DNA from: Antitrichia curtipendula | Lineage: Eukaryota; Streptophyta; Bryopsida; Hypnales; Leucodontaceae | Assembly: GCA_951230915.1 (NCBI GenBank) | Contig: OX579634.1 | Location: forward strand, 744,001 to 808,000 | Direction of reading: 5' to 3' | Length of the DNA: 64,000 nucleotides | Part shown: positions 59,173 to 64,000 of the stretch, in pieces | Numbering within the stretch: the stretch's first letter is position 1 | Layout of the letters: every line of letters starts with the position of its first letter | Program-made: the position numbers and the translations under genes | Notes under the pieces: model-generated | Databases searched by the model: none | What the model saw: the letters and a program-made list of their open reading frames with translations, nothing else | Told to the model about the DNA's origin: nothing

Positions 59173-62100
59173 ATGGCTGCAAAGGAGCGCCGAGAGTCGC
59201 CGTTGGCGACGTTTCTGAGGGCGGAAGTGCCGGACTGGGACGATGAGGTGGTGGCCCGAGCTCGGTACAAGGGCTTTACAGGCCAAAGAGCGGATTGGGA
59301 GAATCGGCTGCACTTCTGGAAGGGTTTGGTGGTGAAGAGTGCGCGCCACCTTGGCGTGGTCGCCATTGATCCCAGCCAAGTACGTGATTCGAGTCTTTCC
59401 GGGATCGAATGTCATGTCCATTTTGTGGTCCTGGATTTTGCTTTGATGCTTTGAGTTTGCTGAATTGTTGCGTCTCTTGCAGGTCCAGCATTTGTGGTTT
59501 CTTCGTGAAGGGATCACGCCATTGGGAATACCTACAGTTCTGGTATAGTGAATGCATCCCCTACTTACTCTCGTGATTGATCTTTTGTCATCAACTCAGA
59601 AGTCAAGTGTCGATGTCGTTGTATACCAGGCTTTCTTTGAATTTATGGACTTCATGGGTAGGCAGATTTAGTGTGGCTTTAGATTGCACCAGTTGCATCG
59701 GATGATAGACTTATAATTTGAAACAACTTCATGTGGAACTAGGGATGAGATCGCGAGCTTGAAATAATGAATTGCATGTATGACGAGGTAGCTTGAAATC
59801 TCACTATTTCAAGGGGTGTTCTATTCCGCCAAGCAAGATGAGCAATTCCAACGCTGAAAGGTTGAATGCCACCAAGGTCTAATGGAAGTGATCATTTGCT
59901 TGGTGGAATGGAATACACCTTTGTACTAGTGATTGTTATCCCAACCATCTTCAGCTTGCCAGGTAGGAGCCTTGCAATTACTACCTTACCATGCTCATTC
60001 TTGTTACTTGGACTACAGTAGTGCAATGTTGACATTGAACAAGACAAGGTAAAGGAAATCCATCACCAATCGAGTGTTGTTATCTCAATCTTGTTGCTTC
60101 AACCTGCCTCAGTGGCCCTTAGGCAGTGCAAAGTCGTTGGTTACAGAATCTGATTTTTCCCTTGATATTTTCTAGACTGAAATGCGCAAATCTGGGGAGC
60201 TTCAAACAAGGGAAGAGCTGATGCGGCCCCAGGCAACGCTTGTTCAGTACACGGGCTCCGTTTTCAAACAAGTTTTCACATGGGTGGGTAGCCAAGTCCG
60301 TGGTGCATCCTCAGGAGCACAACCGGAGAGTGGATTGCCTGATATGCTGATCGTCACTCCTCTACTACAGGTACACTTTCTTTGGACCTTGTTTGCAACC
60401 TTCTCAAAACTTCTAGAGAACTTTTCACTGTAGCTGCACTGTGCTTGACAATAACTCTACTTGGCTGTAACAGTTAGCTTAGCATCAATGCTTTCATTCT
60501 TGAGTGTGAGGATCGATCTGTGGCAAAGGAGATGTTATTAAAGCATCTTGGATACCCTGATTCTTCCTTGAATCAACAGTGGGATTGACGATATTCGTAG
60601 CTCCTTTTAAGAATGTTATGAAGCCTTCAAGGTTATTGGACTGTGGTTTTAAAATTTTGGAATCGTTAAAGCTGGTAACTAATGCACTTTCTAATGCATA
60701 CTCACCTCCGGTGACCTGTCGGTGTGCCCGAAGAGGTATTATATCCCGAACTGTAACTAATGATCTGTAGTTGTTTGCAACTTGACGGTTTCTCATCAGG
60801 ATCGCAGCTCCCTTGTCATCCAAGCGTTGTCAGAATCTGAGTGGCGGCATGTGTGTGTGGTCACAATGACGCGTTTCCGAGAACTCTGCGGTTCATCCGA
60901 GACTGCGGAGTTTCTGATGGCGGGGCTGATTAATCAAGGCAGAGCTCGCCACATCAAATTGGACGAGAAGGAAACGATTGAGGTGTGCATCTGGCAACCG
61001 GGTGCTCCCTTGGATTTTTATTTATCATTGAAAACAATGTCGCTGATGTTTTATGTTTTGGTGTCTTTTTTGAGAGGTAGCTCGAATGTGCTCATTACGA
61101 ATCAGCATAAGAACGTACAGTCATATGTTGTGAGAAAGTATTGTGTTGCGTGCAGCTCTGTCTTGTGCTTGTCCCTCCTTTTTAAACCCAGAACTCGGTG
61201 AATTAGGAAGTTTACACAGTGCTGGCTCTCATTGCAGGGGATCAAAATTGCTCTCAAGGATGAGCCTGTTCCCGCTGTCATGGAAATTGACACTCATGTG
61301 CTGCGCTTGTATTGGACCTTGGAAAGGTTGCAGCAACAAGTAAATATCGTTGATGTCCGAGCGGCAAGGTTTGACATTGATTCTGTATGAAATTGTCTGA
61401 TTATTCCTGAATAGAAGAACATCAATTCTTCTAGTATGAGCAACAAGCTTGCTTTAATTCTTAGTTCCGACCTTTACTCAAGCTTGATTCATCCGTTCAG
61501 TGTAAATGTGCAAACTGTGATCTCCTCTCGTGATTAGTAGGAGACTAGATTGGAGTTTTCTTGGACAGTCATCCTGGAATATGAAATCGGATAGAAGGTC
61601 TAATTGAAAGCGACGTAAGAGTAGGTAGCGTTCCAGATTAGTTGTAAATGACCTAAGATGGACAACAAGCAGTTTTGAGGGACTCACTCTAGCCTTTTTA
61701 TTTTCCTAATTTTTCAAGTACATGTGGTGGTGTTTGTGCAGCTCAAGAGCTGCAACGGCGTTGGCTCTTAAGTCTGGGGACAAGAAAGGAGCTCTTCGAC
61801 ATGCACGGCGACTGAAGGTCCTGACGACTAGCAAGGGAAAATGTGAGACTTTCATGGACAGAATTGACGAGGTCTTGACCTCCATTGCTGATGCAGAAGC
61901 AACCAGAAAGGTGAGTAACGCTTGCTTTTACTGTCCTGCGTGCAGTATGCAGTATGCTGAGTAAGTCTGTTTTCCAAGTAGGAGAAATGTTCAAATCTTA
62001 TGTAAAGGTGTATATATGCTGTATGACTGGATTTCTCTTAGATTTTCATGGTTCCGAGACCTGGACTTGGTAATGCAGGTTACTGATGCAGTCCAGGTTG

Positions 62101-62925
62101 GAGTGCAAGCGATCAAAGAGAACCATGTTACCTTGGCTGAGGTTCAATCGTGTCTGGAAGAGGTGGATGAAGCCATCTCGCAGCAACGTGAAACTCAGAT
62201 TGCCCTAGGTGCCGCCTCTGCTCTTTCTTTCCTTTTTGTTTATATGAGTGTTCAAATCAATATGAGGTAAGCGTATGGGTGAGCTGAAACATTGAAATCT
62301 ATATGGGCCTTAATTCAGGATTTACGCCTCTTCATGTAATTCATTTCAGTGAGTCCTCTTTTCTTTCTTCAATTTTTTGTTATCTTTTATAAGTGTTTCC
62401 AATTCAGCCGGAAGTATCATGCACTAATGATTGTCTAACCAGACCGTGTTGTTAACTCCTCACGCTCTAATTGCATCTCGTGTTTTCTTTCGAGCGGGTC
62501 ATATGGAAACTTCCTTTCATTCAATTTTATTTATTGTTTGACCAACATAAGCAATGTTCTTCATCACATGCCTTTCTCTGACCGAAGGAGCTTTTTCTCT
62601 TGGAGTCCAGCGGGTCACATTTGAGATTGTGACTGAACAGAACACTCATGTCTGTGCAGGCGAGGCGACGCTGATGACAGATGCAGACGACACGGAGCTT
62701 GAAGAGGAGTTGTTGTTATTGGAAGCTGAGTTGGAGAACGACTCCGTTACTGAAATTAACGATTTACCAGAAGCTTCTCGTAGAGAAAAGCTGCCTAGCA
62801 CAATCCCATCGAAGCTTGGACGAGCAATTGAAAATTCAAATGAGGAAGAAAAGGTTCAAGAAGACAAAGATTCCGCTGATTCTCTAGAAAAAGCATTTGC
62901 AAAACTTGAACTTGAACTTGCTTAA
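59173..62925 (+). CDS. CHMP7-like ESCRT-III family protein
   Basis: Eight exons: 59173-59379, 59483-59542, 60176-60370, 60800-60982, 61238-61368, 61742-61910, 62079-62208, 62660-62925. All splice sites are GT-AG and phases join to 446 codons plus stop, close to plant CHMP7 proteins. CHMP7 links ESCRT to nuclear-envelope sealing and quality control; in plants the homologue is less studied. The N-terminal half (FLRAEVPDWDDEVV, ENRLHFWKGLVV, LWFLREGITPLGIPTVL) matches the ESCRT-II-like winged-helix region. The C-terminal half is a Snf7-type helical core: LYWTLERLQQQVN, AALALK-like SRAATALALKSGDKKGALRHARRLK, then a helix with DEVLTSIADAEATRK, and an acidic tail (DDTELEEELLLLEAELE). Introns are 100-830 nt. 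No anomaly seen. Confidence 0.88.
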
Positions 62926-64000
62926 TGTCAGGGAACTGAATCAGCTGTTCAATTGTATCATAACAACAGTAATTCTAGTGCATTGTTCTTTACTCAGGAA
63001 CTTTCCCGGCGTACATGCTAAGCATATTTATCAAAATCTCTCTTTAATCCCCAAGTGTCCAAGGTAGAAATAATAAGTCCGCTATGGAAGCGCATGTTCC
63101 AGAACAGGTGTTCTGAACGTGCCAACTTACTGAAATACCTCCAATTTAATGAAATTGGTGTTATGGGGTCCGGTTACCTCTTATTCATATCTGGGTCCAA
63201 ACCCATATACCCACACAATTCTGGTAAGCACCTAAATTATACTTTTGTGTTGGATATAAATGAATATGGTGGAAGTATCTACTTCCGATAACTTAAGCAT
63301 TTCAGCCAGTAAGATATGGGAAATTTGTTGAAAAAAAAAGAAAAAAAAAGACATACCCAAGAATGAATATTTTATTCAATATACATGTGAATTTTTCATT
63401 TGGACCCATTCTGATCTCATAGACTCACCTATTATGGTTAGCTTTTGTCAATATTTCCTATGCAGGGAGGAAAGAAAGATGAGTGGATAGGAAGGTACAG
63501 GCAGAGAATCTTTTTCAATGACTTATGCATCCATGTGTTTTCCACAATAGGTCATCCTATTCAGCCATTATAGAAGGGCTATCTAAAATAGGTACTTTAA
63601 TCAAATTAGGTTTTCACTACAACTAAAACTTATCCAGTGGAGAACTTCAAGTATGGATGAAAAAATGACATGGTTGCCTATGTGGTATCACTTTTTGTAG
63701 AGGAGTTCTGTAGAAGTCAAGTTTTTTACACGACCTCAATTCCCTAGACAAGAAAATTGACCTTGGGAGAACTCCAACCTCATTAAAATATTATTTTCCT
63801 TCAACTTCCCCATCATCTCTTGTCATGGTTTCCGTTGTACATCAATCAATAAACCAATCTTTCAAGTCCATTTATAAGATGAGATTTTAAGGTTGTAAAG
63901 GGTGCAAGTTCCCGGAGTCTTGAGAATGTGGGAACTACGCCCAATCAATAGTTTGGCATGGAAGAACTACTATTACATAAGATAATAATGTTTTATTTTA
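62926..64000. other. 3' flank of the CHMP7-like gene and AT-rich DNA
   Basis: The first part is probably the CHMP7-like 3' UTR. A purine tract (AAAAAAAAAGAAAAAAAAAG) lies near 63331-63350. No gene is recognised up to the window end. Confidence 0.4.

Noticed and set aside
58917..59366. Minus-strand frames opposite CHMP7-like exon 1
   Set aside because: Antisense shadows of a well-supported plus-strand exon, with no family similarity.

Overview
This is nuclear DNA from a land plant. The genes are multi-exon with GT-AG introns (about 70-1400 nt). The protein set is plant-typical: an Lsi2-type efflux transporter, a PTS2-targeted peroxisomal thiolase, a nepenthesin-like aspartic protease and a plant HMA protein. 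The intergenic space is AT-rich and full of DNA transposons and MITEs. The proteins look somewhat unlike angiosperm copies, so a seed-free plant (moss, lycophyte or fern) is plausible, but the window does not prove this. There is no bacterial, organellar or CRISPR content. All exon models were built by hand from splice consensus, phase and family similarity; each sums to an intact reading frame unless stated.

Layout. 1-4.4 kb: AT-rich spacer with a possible Gypsy remnant. 4.4-8.3 kb (+): Lsi2-like silicon/arsenite efflux transporter, 4 exons, 595 aa. 9.2-16.7 kb: gene-free repeats, namely a MITE, a 109-bp duplication, a candidate SINE and an 860-bp foldback. 18.7-20.8 kb (+): OVATE-like protein, 3 exons, 521 aa. 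24.2-29.5 kb (-): peroxisomal 3-ketoacyl-CoA thiolase, 14 exons, 461 aa. 32.3-38.0 kb: a 5.7-kb CACTA transposon with a TTA duplication, arrays of the TTGCAACT motif in opposite orientation at its two ends, and remnants of TNPA-like and TNP2-like genes. 39.2-41.5 kb (+): RNase H2 subunit A, 8 exons, 283 aa. 42.3-43.6 kb (-): HMA/Atx1-like metal-binding protein with a Met-rich tail, 169 aa. 46.1-47.8 kb: a ~182-bp tandem array holding a nested pair of DNA elements and a long perfect hairpin. 47.8-53.5 kb: more DNA-element copies. 54.5-56.6 kb (+): nepenthesin-like aspartic protease, 4 exons, 459 aa. 59.2-62.9 kb (+): CHMP7-like ESCRT-III protein, 8 exons, 446 aa.

The genes form no pathway or cluster; each is an independent housekeeping or physiological gene with its own spacing. 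The most informative structure is in the repeats. These include the CACTA element with oppositely oriented subterminal arrays, the nested insertion whose empty site is preserved in neighbouring satellite units, and a MITE-like group with GTTTAACCCCTAAAG-type termini seen around and inside the introns of several genes.
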